From NCBI GenBank assembly GCA_039177555.1, contig JBCDFV010000019.1:10480-74479 (forward strand): a stretch of DNA of 64,000 bases. Direction: 5' to 3'. The stretch is from JANQGH01 sp039177555. GTDB lineage: Bacteria; Pseudomonadota; Alphaproteobacteria; DSM-16000; Inquilinaceae. Below the pieces are notes generated by a model that had not been told where the DNA came from, did no database searches, and was given only the letters and a program-made list of their open reading frames with translations. Position 1 is the first letter of the stretch, and each line of letters begins with the position of its first letter. A program made the position numbers and the translations under genes. Shown here piece after piece: positions 34,861-44,155 of this stretch.

Positions 34861-37800
34861 TTAGGCGTCGGCGCTGTCCACGGTCGCCGTTTGCCGACGC
34901 CTTGGCCGTTTAACCCATTCGCGAACCGACTGCAGGATCACGTACAGGCTGGGGATCAGGAAGGTTGCGATGACGACAGAGAACACCATGCCGCCAAGGA
35001 CGGTCGTGCCCAGCGAGCGCTGACCGCCGGCCCCCGCACCGGTCGCGATCACCAATGGCACCACGCCCAGGATGAACGAGATCGCCGTCATCAAGACAGC
35101 ACGAAACCGCAAGCGCGCGGCCTCTTGCGCCGCCTCGACGATCGACTTGCCTTCCTCGCGCAGGGACTTGGCGAACTCCACGATCAGAATGGCGTTCTTA
35201 CTGGCCAGGCCTATCAACAGGACCAGCCCCACCTGGGCATAGATATCCAGGCTGATGCCGGTTGCGGTCAGTGCCAGCATCGCGCCCAGCACGGCGATCG
35301 GCACCGACAGGATCACGGCAAAGGGAATGGTCCAGCTCTCGTACTGGGCGACGAGGAACAGATAGGCGAAGACCACCGACAGCAGCATGACCAGCGAACC
35401 GGCCGCGCCGGCCGCGATTTCCTGGCGTGTGAGGCCCGACCATTCATAGACATACCCGGCGGGCAGCGTGGTGTCGGCGGTCCGTTCCATGGCCTGGATC
35501 GCTTGGCCCGAACTGTAGCCCGGAGCCTGGCTGCCGTTGACGGTCGCCGACCGGAACAGGTTGTAACGCTCGATCGAATCCGCATCGACAATCGGCGTGA
35601 CCTCGACCAGAGAGCCAAGCGGTATCATCGCGCCGTCCTGATTGCGGACATAAAGCGCGAGAATATCCTCCGGCAGGGCACGGAACTCCGCATCGGCCTG
35701 TACCATGACGCGGTAGGGGCGCCCGAACAGAGTGACGTCGTTCACGTAATACGCCCCCATCGTGGCCTGTAGAGTCTCGTAAATGTTGGCGAGAGGCACG
35801 CCCTGAGCCGTCGCACGCTGGCGGTCGACCGTGACCATCAGCTGGGGCGAGTTCGCCTGGTACGTGCTGAAGACGCCTTGCAGCACGTCATCGCCGTTGG
35901 CTTCGAAGATCAGACCGTTGAGCGCCGAGACCAACTCCGCCGGTGATCGGCCTTCAGCATCCTGTAGAATGAACTCGAACCCGCTGGTGGCGCCAAGGCC
36001 CGAGATGGGCGGCGGTTCGAACGGCACGACGTTGGCGCCTAGAACGGAGGCGAGCTGACCCCGTAGCCCGTTGACGATCGCAGTCGAGGACAGTGACGGG
36101 TCCTCGCGTTCCGACCAGGGTTCAAGGATAGCGATCAGCAGGCCGGCGTTGGCCGACTGACCGCCACCCAAGATGCTGAAGCCACTGACGGTGACCACGT
36201 CTGAGATGCCGGGCGTCTGCTCAAGCATTTGCTCCACCTCGGCGACCACGAGGTCGGTGCGGCTCAACGTAGCGCCTTCCGGCAAGCTGACATCGACGAA
36301 GAACGCACCGCGATCCTCCGGCGGCAGAAAGCCGCTCGGCAAGGTGGTGAACGCCTGCCAGGCCACGACCATCAGGGCGGCAAAGACGATGATGACGATG
36401 AAAACGCGCCGCACGAGGAAACCCACCGTCGCCGAATAGCCGCGCGTCAAGACCTTCAGCAACCCTTCGAACCAGGCAAGCGGACCGCGCCGGTTCTGCT
36501 TAGGCGGCCGAAGGAAGCTGGCGCAGAGCGCGGGGCTGAGCGTCAGCGCGTTGATGGATGAGATGATGACGGCGACGCAGATCGTGATCGCGAACTGCTG
36601 ATAGAACTGGCCGGTCAGGCCGGGCACGAAGCCGATGGGGATGAATACCGCGAGCAAGACCAGTGTGGTGGCGATGATCGGCGGGGCCACCTCCTTCATC
36701 GCGTCGCGGGTCGCCTGGCGGGGATCGCGGCCTTCGGACAGCAGGCGTTGGACATTCTCGACAACCACGATGGCATCGTCGACCACCACCCCGATCGCCA
36801 GGATCAGTGCAAACAGCGTGACCGTATTGATGGTCAGGCCAAACACCAGCATGGCGGCAAAGGTGCCGATCAGCGACACCGGGATCGTGATTGCCGGCAC
36901 CAGCGTGGAACGAAGGTCTTGCAGGAAGATGAAGACGACCAGCACGACCAGGACCACGGCGACAAACAGTGTCTCGACCACGCCGCCAATGGATGTGCGG
37001 ACATAGACGGTCGTGTCATAGGGCACGGTGTAGTCGACGCCGGTCGGGAACCGTTGGGACAGCCGCTCGGCCTCCGCCCGTACCGCATCGGCGACGGCCA
37101 GCGCGTTCGCCCCCGGCAACTGATAGACTGCCAAGAGAGCCGCATCGCCGCCATTCAGCCCGGCATTCCAGCCATAGGACTGTGATCCGAGTTCGACCCG
37201 GGCGACATCGCCGATCGTGACGCTGGTCCCGTCATTGCGCGCGCGCAGCACGATGTCGGCGAATTCCTGCGGTTCGACCAGGCGCCCCTCGGACGAGATC
37301 GTATAGGTCAGTTGCTGCCCTGCAGGCGCCGGTTCCTCGCCGACCGCGCCGGCGGAGGCTTGCAGGTTCTGATCCCTGATCGCCGCGATGACGTCGCTTG
37401 GGGTCAGTTCCAGGGTCGCCAGCCGGTCCGGTTCCAGCCAGATACGCATGCCGTAGTCGCGCGCGCCAAGGTTTTCCACCAGCGCCACGCCGGGCACGCG
37501 AGACAGCGTGTCACGGAGGTTAATGTCCGCGTAGTTGCTCAAGAACAGCTGATCGTAGCTGTCGTCCGGTGAATAGAGCGACAGGATCATCAGCATCGCG
37601 GTCGACTGCTTGCGGACCAGGACGCCGCCGCGCGTCACGTCGCTGGGCAGGCGCGGCATTGCCGCCGACACGCGGTTTTGCACGTTCACCTGGGCCAGAT
37701 CCGCATCCGTCCCGACCTCGAAGGTGACCGCCAGGCTGTAGTCGCCATTGTTGGTGCTGGACGACGACATGTAGATCATGTCCTCGACACCGTTCACCTC

Positions 37801-38004
37801 CGCCTCGATGATCGCCGCGACCGATTCCTCGACCACTTGCGCGCTGGCGCCCGGATAGCTGGCCGTGACCTGCACCTGCGGCGGCGTGATGTCGGGGAAC
37901 TCAGCGATCGGCAAGACAGCAAGCGACAGCGAACCGGCCAGCACGATCACGATCGAGATGACGAAGGCGAACTTCGGCCGGTCGATGAAAAAAGCACTGA
38001 TCAT
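34861..38004 (-). CDS. RND efflux transporter permease (AcrB/MexB type)
   Basis: At 1047 residues this is a full hydrophobe/amphiphile efflux (HAE1) permease. The N terminus MISAFFIDRPKFAFVISIVI is typical. The proton-relay Asp pair is in GVVVDDAIVVVENV, and the relay Lys is in GLASKNAILIVEFAK. Two large periplasmic loops follow TM1 and TM7. It works as a trimer with the adaptor encoded four bases upstream and an outer membrane channel not in this window. Confidence 0.96.
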   Translation of the reverse strand: MISAFFIDRPKFAFVISIVIVLAGSLSLAVLPIAEFPDITPPQVQVTASYPGASAQVVEESVAAIIEAEVNGVEDMIYMSSSSTNNGDYSLAVTFEVGTDADLAQVNVQNRVSAAMPRLPSDVTRGGVLVRKQSTAMLMILSLYSPDDSYDQLFLSNYADINLRDTLSRVPGVALVENLGARDYGMRIWLEPDRLATLELTPSDVIAAIRDQNLQASAGAVGEEPAPAGQQLTYTISSEGRLVEPQEFADIVLRARNDGTSVTIGDVARVELGSQSYGWNAGLNGGDAALLAVYQLPGANALAVADAVRAEAERLSQRFPTGVDYTVPYDTTVYVRTSIGGVVETLFVAVVLVVLVVFIFLQDLRSTLVPAITIPVSLIGTFAAMLVFGLTINTVTLFALILAIGVVVDDAIVVVENVQRLLSEGRDPRQATRDAMKEVAPPIIATTLVLLAVFIPIGFVPGLTGQFYQQFAITICVAVIISSINALTLSPALCASFLRPPKQNRRGPLAWFEGLLKVLTRGYSATVGFLVRRVFIVIIVFAALMVVAWQAFTTLPSGFLPPEDRGAFFVDVSLPEGATLSRTDLVVAEVEQMLEQTPGISDVVTVSGFSILGGGQSANAGLLIAILEPWSEREDPSLSSTAIVNGLRGQLASVLGANVVPFEPPPISGLGATSGFEFILQDAEGRSPAELVSALNGLIFEANGDDVLQGVFSTYQANSPQLMVTVDRQRATAQGVPLANIYETLQATMGAYYVNDVTLFGRPYRVMVQADAEFRALPEDILALYVRNQDGAMIPLGSLVEVTPIVDADSIERYNLFRSATVNGSQAPGYSSGQAIQAMERTADTTLPAGYVYEWSGLTRQEIAAGAAGSLVMLLSVVFAYLFLVAQYESWTIPFAVILSVPIAVLGAMLALTATGISLDIYAQVGLVLLIGLASKNAILIVEFAKSLREEGKSIVEAAQEAARLRFRAVLMTAISFILGVVPLVIATGAGAGGQRSLGTTVLGGMVFSVVIATFLIPSLYVILQSVREWVKRPRRRQTATVDSADA

Positions 38005-38008
38005 CGCG

Positions 38009-39160
38009 CTAGCCGCCGGTCTGTTCCACGGGCGTCACAAGGCCACCGGGTCGGGCGCGCTGCACGCCTTCAACCACGATCGTTTCGCCTTCTTCGAGGC
38101 CAGACTCGATAACCCAATCGCCGTCTATGCGGGCGCCCGTGGTCACCGTTCGTGCTTCGACCCGGTTCTCCGAATCGACGACCAGGACGAAATAGCCGGA
38201 CTGGTTTTGCTGAACCGCGGATTGCGGCACCAAGGCGACGTTTTCGGTTTCGGCGGTGGTCAGCACCACCTCGACGAACTGCCCGGGCACCAACTGGTCG
38301 TCCGGATTATCAAACACCGCCCGGATGCGCAGAGTACCCGTTGTGACGTCGATTTCGTTGTCGATGAAGTCGATGGTGCCGAGCGTTGGATACACCGATC
38401 CGTCGGCCAGTTCGATCTCGACAGTCGGCAGAGTCAGGTGACCGGCTTCTATGGCGTCGGCCTGCGCGGCCAGGAGAACGCGCTCGGCCATCGAGAAGGT
38501 GACATACATCGGGTCCAGCGCAACGACAGTGGCCAGTACACCGCTGTCCGGCCCGATCAGGTTGCCGACATCGACCTGGCTTTCGCCAACACGCCCGGCG
38601 ACGGCCGACTGTATCTGTGTGTACCCAAGATCGAGTTCGGCGCGGTCCAGCGCGGCCTGGGCGGCCGCCAGCGACGCTTCCGCCCGGGCAACGTCTCCGC
38701 GTCGTTCGTCCAGCGTCGATTCGGCGATGTTGCCGCCATCGAACAGGGTCTCGGTCCGCTGCAATTCGGCCTGGGCTTGCGTCAACGTCGCCTGGATGCC
38801 CTGGACGTCCGCGGTGGCGGCATCGTGCGCGGCCTGAAACTCCGCATCATCGATGCGGAAAAGCAGATCCCCTTCGTTGACCAGCGCGCCCTCCGTGAAG
38901 GCCTGCTCTTCCAGGAAGCCGGTCACGCGGGCCCGATATTCAACCCTCTGAGACGCCTCGGTTCTGCCGATCACCTGGCCCGTGGTGGCCACCTCCTGAA
39001 AGACGATCGGTTCGACGACGACCGACGGAGGTGGTGCAGCCTGCGCGGCGGCCGCCGGCTGGTTGCTTTCGGAATCGCAAGCGGCCAAAAGGCCGACGCC
39101 GGCGATCAGACACAGTGCTGGCCAGCGGGATCGAAACACATTTGGGAACGCGACCGCCAT
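38009..39160 (-). CDS. RND efflux periplasmic adaptor (membrane fusion) lipoprotein
   Basis: A 383-residue adaptor with signal peptide and lipobox (GVGLLAACDSE, lipidated Cys near residue 28). The lipoyl, hairpin and barrel domains follow: SQRVEYRARVTGFLEEQAF, the coiled-coil hairpin with ATLTQAQAELQRTETLFDGG, and VEGVQRARPGG at the end. GGAGA precedes the ATG. It is the first gene of the efflux operon; a palindrome about 90 bases upstream may be its operator. Confidence 0.95.
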   Translation of the reverse strand: MAVAFPNVFRSRWPALCLIAGVGLLAACDSESNQPAAAAQAAPPPSVVVEPIVFQEVATTGQVIGRTEASQRVEYRARVTGFLEEQAFTEGALVNEGDLLFRIDDAEFQAAHDAATADVQGIQATLTQAQAELQRTETLFDGGNIAESTLDERRGDVARAEASLAAAQAALDRAELDLGYTQIQSAVAGRVGESQVDVGNLIGPDSGVLATVVALDPMYVTFSMAERVLLAAQADAIEAGHLTLPTVEIELADGSVYPTLGTIDFIDNEIDVTTGTLRIRAVFDNPDDQLVPGQFVEVVLTTAETENVALVPQSAVQQNQSGYFVLVVDSENRVEARTVTTGARIDGDWVIESGLEEGETIVVEGVQRARPGGLVTPVEQTGG

Positions 39161-39249
39161 TCATAGTCTCCGCAAGTCCATGCGATGCAACGTGCGGTGG
39201 ACAGTATCGCGTGACCGTGCGGCAGGCCAGCCACGTTTTTGAGACCGTG

Positions 39250-39272
39250 TGCGAAACTCAAGAGGTTTCGCA
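39250..39272. promoter_or_regulatory. 8-bp inverted repeat upstream of the RND operon
   Basis: TGCGAAAC and GTTTCGCA are perfect complements separated by seven bases, in the 238-base gap between the RND adaptor and the divergent glycosyltransferase-like gene. The shape fits a TetR- or MarR-type operator, but no regulator gene is adjacent, so the role is a guess. Confidence 0.35.
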
Positions 39273-39398
39273 TGTGAGGCTTCCGGGCGCATCTCGTCCA
39301 AGGGCAACAAATGCGCGTGCGTTTTCGATCTTTCAGAGATAGAAGCGTTTTTGTTTTCGCAGCCTTCGGGCGCTGAAACGGACCGAGGGCCAGGACAG

Positions 39399-40229
39399 AT
39401 GGAGCCTCAAGGCGATCAGAACGGCGCGTCCGACACGGCAAGGGGCGCGGCGGCCGCGGCCAAGCCGATCGAGGCCAGCCTGTTCGTGGCTATGCCGACC
39501 GCCACGGGCAATGTCCGCGTCGAGACCGTGAGCTCGGTCGTGCGCATGACCAAGGCGCTGCGGGCACATGATGTCTCGGTCACTTTTGCCAGCACCGCGT
39601 ACGTCGAGATTGCGGCGTCGCGCAACCATCTGGTGGCGGAGTTTCTGGCCTCCGGACGGACGCATTGCCTGTTCATTGACGATGATATGGGCTTCGAACC
39701 GCAGGTGATCGGCGACATGCTGGCCGCCGAACGACCCTTTGTGGGTGTCTTCTGTCCGAAACGGACGCTTGATCTGGATCGGTTCGGCAAGGCCTACAGC
39801 GCGGCCGCGGGCACAGGGTCGAAAGATCCCTTGCACGCAGCGCTTGCCCAGTCTGCCGATTTTGTTGGCCGTCCGCTGCGACCCACGGATGCGCGCATCG
39901 TCGTCGCGGAACAGGTCGGGGCCGGCATCCTGCTGCTACGGCGCGACGTCTTTGAGACGCTGGACCGTGTCGACGACACGATACCGACAGTGCCTGGCCC
40001 GACCGACGGCAGGCCGATCAAGGCCTATTTTGACAGGGTTTATCTGAAAAAGCGCGGTGGTTACCTGTCGGAAGATCACAGCTTTTGCTACCGCTGGCGC
40101 ACGAAGGCCAAGGGCAAGGTGTTCGCCTTTGCCGGTCGGGGCATCACCCATCACGGCAGCTTTCCCTTCCAAGCCGCGTTGGCGGACTTGCCGAGAACCG
40201 CCGCCGGCTCTGCAAAACAACGGCCCTAA
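39399..40229 (+). CDS. GT-A-like glycosyltransferase with DDD motif, copy 1
   Basis: About 276 residues. The core has a GT-A-like fold: PIEASLFVAMPTATGNVRVE at the start, ASRNHLVAEFLASG, then the metal-binding CLFIDDDMGFEP. The second half has YFDRVYLKKRGGYLSEDHSF and CYRWRTKAKGKVFAFAGRGI. The donor and acceptor are not known. ATG 39399 follows CAGGACAG. It is a close paralogue of the next gene, from which it is separated by 17 bases. Confidence 0.7.
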   Translation: MEPQGDQNGASDTARGAAAAAKPIEASLFVAMPTATGNVRVETVSSVVRMTKALRAHDVSVTFASTAYVEIAASRNHLVAEFLASGRTHCLFIDDDMGFEPQVIGDMLAAERPFVGVFCPKRTLDLDRFGKAYSAAAGTGSKDPLHAALAQSADFVGRPLRPTDARIVVAEQVGAGILLLRRDVFETLDRVDDTIPTVPGPTDGRPIKAYFDRVYLKKRGGYLSEDHSFCYRWRTKAKGKVFAFAGRGITHHGSFPFQAALADLPRTAAGSAKQRP

Positions 40230-40246
40230 GGTCGAGAGGGACCGCG

Positions 40247-40981
40247 TTGGACAGTCCAGCAACATCGGTTTTTATCGCCATGCCGACGGCGACGGGATCG
40301 GTGCGCGTCGAAACGCTCAACTCCATCGTGCGGATGACCAACGCCCTCGACGCTCACGGCATCAAGATCACGTTTTCAAGCCTGTCCTATGCGGAACTGC
40401 CGGTCTCCAGGAACGCGCTGGCGGCGGATTTCCTGGACACCGGGCTCTCGCATCTGCTCTTCGTCGACGACGATATGGCGTTCCAGCCGCAAGTGATCGG
40501 CGACATGTTGTCGGCCGAACAGCCCTTCGTCGGTGCATTCAGCCCTCGTCGGCACCTGGATCTCGAGATGTTCGCCAAGGCCTATGGCGCGGCGGAGGCA
40601 GGCGGCGTGACCGATCCGTTGCAAGCCGCCCTGGCGGCCGCCAATGGCTTCATCGGCGCCCCCACGCGGCCGGCCCGCCATCGGGTGGTCGAGGCGGAAC
40701 GGGTGGGCACCGGCCTGCTGCTGCTGCGCCGCGACGTTTTCGAGACCTTGAGGGCGGCGGACGAGGCTATCCCCCATGTGCTGCATCCGCGCACCGGCAA
40801 GTCCATCCGCGGTTACTTCGACCGGGTCTATCTTGAAGGCGAGGGCACCTATCTCTCCGAGGATGACAGCCTTTGCCATCGCTGGCGTCATCGCGCCAAA
40901 GGCAGGATTTTCGCCTTTGCTGCCCGGGGCATCACGCGTTATGGCGCCTTTGCCTATCGTGCCGCGCTGAGCGATCTTTAG
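40247..40981 (+). CDS. GT-A-like glycosyltransferase with DDD motif, copy 2
   Basis: About 244 residues, parallel to copy 1 throughout: SVFIAMPTATGSVRVETLNS, LLFVDDDMAFQPQVIGDML, GYFDRVYLEGEGTYLSEDDS and AFAARGITRYGAF. A TTG start at 40247 is supported by GAGAGGG seven bases before it. The tandem pair arose by duplication. The 3' end overlaps the convergent esterase gene by 4 bp. Confidence 0.7.
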   Translation: MDSPATSVFIAMPTATGSVRVETLNSIVRMTNALDAHGIKITFSSLSYAELPVSRNALAADFLDTGLSHLLFVDDDMAFQPQVIGDMLSAEQPFVGAFSPRRHLDLEMFAKAYGAAEAGGVTDPLQAALAAANGFIGAPTRPARHRVVEAERVGTGLLLLRRDVFETLRAADEAIPHVLHPRTGKSIRGYFDRVYLEGEGTYLSEDDSLCHRWRHRAKGRIFAFAARGITRYGAFAYRAALSDL

Positions 40982-41913
40982 TCGGCGCAGCGTCCCTCGA
41001 GCACGCTTTCCAGTGCCGGAACCACGCGCTCGGCCCAAGAACCAATCGTGTGGCTGCCGCCAACCGTTTGCCAGATCGTCGACGAGTGTTGTGTTCTGCC
41101 GATAGTGTCGAGGAAATCTGACAACCATTGTCTGTCGGCATGGCCTACCGGGTCGTCGTCGAAATCGACAAGAATTGACGTGGGCAGGTCGAAGTGAGGC
41201 GATTGCCAGCGTTCGGCCAGATAGGCCGCGATCGCAGGATCGCCGATGACGGGCGAAAGCGCGATCACGAGGCTGAACTCGCGCGGATGCGCCAGCCCGA
41301 TTTGTAGAGCGCTGGCGCCGCCGAGTGACGAGCCCGCAATGCCTCGGCAAGCGCGATCAGCCCGTGTTCGGTAGCGGCTGTCGATCACCGGCACGACGCC
41401 CCGGGCAACGAACTCGCCGTACTGGACGCCTCTTGCCTCGATCGATCCGGCCCAAGGCACGGGCGCAAGATTGCGCGAGCGTGGACCGCTGTCCGATGAT
41501 ATGCCGACCGCGATCATCGGCGGCAGCAGGCCGTCCGCAGCGGCCTGTGCGAACTGTTCGTCCACGCGCCAGCTGCCGTATCCCTCGCTCTGTACGATGA
41601 TTTGCGCGGCGACTTCCGGGCTGATCCCGGACGTGGGCGACCGCCAGCCGAAGATTTGCTGGCCGTCATTGAAGTAGAACACAGGATAGCGCCGGCTGCG
41701 GTCGCAATCGTAGCCGGGCGGCACATAGACCGAGATTCTGGCGGAATGGCCAAGAGACGGCGCCATCAGCGAAAAGACGTCTATGCGGCCGGACATATCC
41801 GGGCAGCCCGGCATGCCCGTCGCCGGTGTTGTCGCCAGGGGGGCGACCAGAAAAGTGGCGGCAAGCAACACGCCGCCGAGTATCCGAAGCGCAATGGCCG
41901 GAAGTCGCCTCAT
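40978..41913 (-). CDS. exported esterase (alpha/beta hydrolase)
   Basis: A protein of about 311 residues with an N-terminal hydrophobic signal segment (MRRLPAIALRILGGVLLAAT) and the esterase nucleophile elbow GSSLGG (RGIAGSSLGGASALQ). YPVFYFNDGQQIFGW and a late VGGSHTIGSWAERV (likely catalytic His) complete the site. ATG 41913 is preferred over the upstream frame to 42018, which would overlap the PHA synthase end. It is of the same broad family as the esterases at 14 and 16 kb. Substrate unknown. Confidence 0.8.
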   Translation of the reverse strand: MRRLPAIALRILGGVLLAATFLVAPLATTPATGMPGCPDMSGRIDVFSLMAPSLGHSARISVYVPPGYDCDRSRRYPVFYFNDGQQIFGWRSPTSGISPEVAAQIIVQSEGYGSWRVDEQFAQAAADGLLPPMIAVGISSDSGPRSRNLAPVPWAGSIEARGVQYGEFVARGVVPVIDSRYRTRADRACRGIAGSSLGGASALQIGLAHPREFSLVIALSPVIGDPAIAAYLAERWQSPHFDLPTSILVDFDDDPVGHADRQWLSDFLDTIGRTQHSSTIWQTVGGSHTIGSWAERVVPALESVLEGRCAD

Positions 41914-41992
41914 GGATCGCGCCACCTTGCGCGTCGCCCCGTCGACTTGGTTGCGATCCGATGGGCCCGCCGGCCCTGCAGGCGTGCCGCCG

Positions 41993-43864
41993 TCAGTCCA
42001 CGACCCGATTGGCGACATAGCTGCCCGGCGCGTCCTGCAGCGGCTTCAGCCCGCCGTCGCCCGGTGTCCGGGCCGGCACCTTGCCGCCTGAGAAGCGGTT
42101 GAGCCACTTCTTCCATTCCGGCCACCACGAGCCGGCGTGGTGGGTCGCGGTCTTGAGCCAACTGTCCGGTGCCTTAGGATTGCGTGTGTTGGTCCAATAG
42201 CCGTATTTTTCGGCGGCCGGCGGGTTGATCACGCCGGCAATGTGCCCCGAACCGCTGAGACAGAACTTGACCTTGCCGCCGTAAAGCTGGGTCGCCGCGT
42301 AGGTGGCCTTCCACGGCGCGATATGATCCTCCTTGGTGGACAGGATGAAGGACGGTACGTCCACGGTCCGGAGGTCGATCGGCACGCCGTCGAGGGTGAT
42401 GCCGCCGGGTTCGACCAGCAGGTTCTGCTGGTACATGTTGCGCAGGTAGAAGCTGTGCATCGCGGCGGGCAGCCGGGTGGAATCGCTGTTCCAATAGAGC
42501 AGGTCGAAGGGGAAGGGGTCCTTGCCCAAAAGGTAATTGTTGACCACGAACGACCAGATCAGGTCGTTGGCGCGCAGCATGTTGAAGGTGTTGGCCATGG
42601 ACGCGGCGTCGAGATAGCCCTCGCGATCCATGCGCGCCTCCAACGCGGCGATCTGCTCCTCATCGATGAACACGCTCAGTTCGCCCGCTTCCTCGAAATC
42701 CACCATGGTGGTGAAGAAGGTGGCGCTCTTGATCCGATCGTCGCCGTGCGCCTTCATCACGGCCAGGGTCGCGGCCAGAAGCGTGCCGCCCAGGCAGTAG
42801 CCGATGGCATTCACATCCCGCTCGCCCGTCGCCTTTTCGATGGCGTCAAGCGCAGCCATCGGCCCGTCGCTGCGATAGTGATCGAAATCCACTTCGGCCA
42901 GTTTGGCATCCGGGTTGACCCAGGAGATCACGAACACGGTCAAGCCCTGCTCGACGGCCCATTTGATGAAGCTGTTCTTCGGCTGCAGATCCAGGATGTA
43001 GAACTTGTTGATCCAGGGCGGGACGATCAGCAGCGGGCGCCGGGCGACGGTTTCGGTTGCCGGGGCGTACTGGATCAACTGCATCAGGTCGTTCTGATAG
43101 ACCACCTTGCCCGGCGAGACGGCGATGTTCTTGCCCACCTCGAATGCCGTCTTGTCGGTCATCGAGATCTGAAGTTCGCCCTTGCCGGTTTCCAGGTCCG
43201 ACAGAAGATTCTGCAGGCCGCTGATCAGGTTTTCGCCGCCGCTTTCCAGGGTCGTGCGCAGAACCTCGGGATTGGTCATGACGAAGTTCGACGGCGCCAT
43301 CGCGTCGACGAACTGTCTGGTATAGAAGTCGACCTTCTGGGCGGTCTTGGCGTCCAACCCGTCGACCTCTTGAACTGCCGACTGTACGTAGCGCGCGGAT
43401 AAGAGGTACGACTGCTTGATGAAGTCAAACAGCGTGTTCTCGTCCCAGGCGCTGTCCTTGAACCGCCGGTCCCCGCGCTCGGGGCTGACGACGGCGTCCG
43501 CGTCGCCACCCATCATCCGTACGGCGGTGCGCTGCCACAGCGTCACATAGTCCTGCCAAAGGCCCATCTGCGCCTGCGCCAGCTTGGCCGGATCGGCGAT
43601 CATTTTCGCCGTCATCTCCATGAAGGCGCTGCCGATGTTCAGCGGGTCGAGATTCGGCGTCTCCTGGTTCGCGGTGTTCGCCTGGCGCTGCAGAAACTCA
43701 CCAACCAGCTTTTGGCTCCGCTCGGCGATATCGCTCCAGGCGCGGCCCATGGCCGCGAGATCCGGTTGACGAACGCCGTTGTTCCCTTTCGAGTCGGTCT
43801 TGCCGTTGGCCTCGGCGTTCTTTGCTGGCCGACTTTGGGCGGGGGCTGTTTCCTTGGTCGCCAC
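41993..43864 (-). CDS. phaC: class I poly(R)-hydroxyalkanoate synthase
   Basis: PhaC polymerises hydroxyacyl-CoA into storage polyester. The catalytic triad is visible: Cys in the lipase-like box GYCLGG, Asp in STKEDHIAPW, and His in GSGHIAGVINPP. GTG at 43864 follows GGAGG and gives about 623 residues, the class I length; an ATG five codons earlier (43879) is an alternative. The N-terminal 55 residues are low in complexity. No phaA/B/P genes lie nearby. Confidence 0.95.
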   Translation of the reverse strand: MATKETAPAQSRPAKNAEANGKTDSKGNNGVRQPDLAAMGRAWSDIAERSQKLVGEFLQRQANTANQETPNLDPLNIGSAFMEMTAKMIADPAKLAQAQMGLWQDYVTLWQRTAVRMMGGDADAVVSPERGDRRFKDSAWDENTLFDFIKQSYLLSARYVQSAVQEVDGLDAKTAQKVDFYTRQFVDAMAPSNFVMTNPEVLRTTLESGGENLISGLQNLLSDLETGKGELQISMTDKTAFEVGKNIAVSPGKVVYQNDLMQLIQYAPATETVARRPLLIVPPWINKFYILDLQPKNSFIKWAVEQGLTVFVISWVNPDAKLAEVDFDHYRSDGPMAALDAIEKATGERDVNAIGYCLGGTLLAATLAVMKAHGDDRIKSATFFTTMVDFEEAGELSVFIDEEQIAALEARMDREGYLDAASMANTFNMLRANDLIWSFVVNNYLLGKDPFPFDLLYWNSDSTRLPAAMHSFYLRNMYQQNLLVEPGGITLDGVPIDLRTVDVPSFILSTKEDHIAPWKATYAATQLYGGKVKFCLSGSGHIAGVINPPAAEKYGYWTNTRNPKAPDSWLKTATHHAGSWWPEWKKWLNRFSGGKVPARTPGDGGLKPLQDAPGSYVANRVVD

Positions 43865-44155
43865 TGCTATTGCCTCCATTTCGCCGATCTGCCGCCGAAC
43901 GATAGCGGTCAGGTGCGGACGCATCAGTCGCCTTATTACACGATCGCCGCGCGCTTTGCCTAGGTTTCCGGGGTTTCGCCTGGGGCTTTCGTACGTGGTA
44001 CGACGGGGCGGGTGCGGACCAAAGGCGGATATGCAAACAGGGCAAGAGTTTCTTGGCACCGGGCGCGTCGCGGCGTATGCCTTCCTGCGCAAGGGTGGCA
44101 CCGCCGTTTTGGTTTGGCGGTGGCCCGGACACTTTGGGATGTGGGCCGTCGTCAA

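Noticed and set aside
36229..36561. Plus-strand frames opposite the RND permease
   Set aside because: Their proteins are rich in Arg, Asp and His with no motifs, typical of antisense shadows of a real gene.
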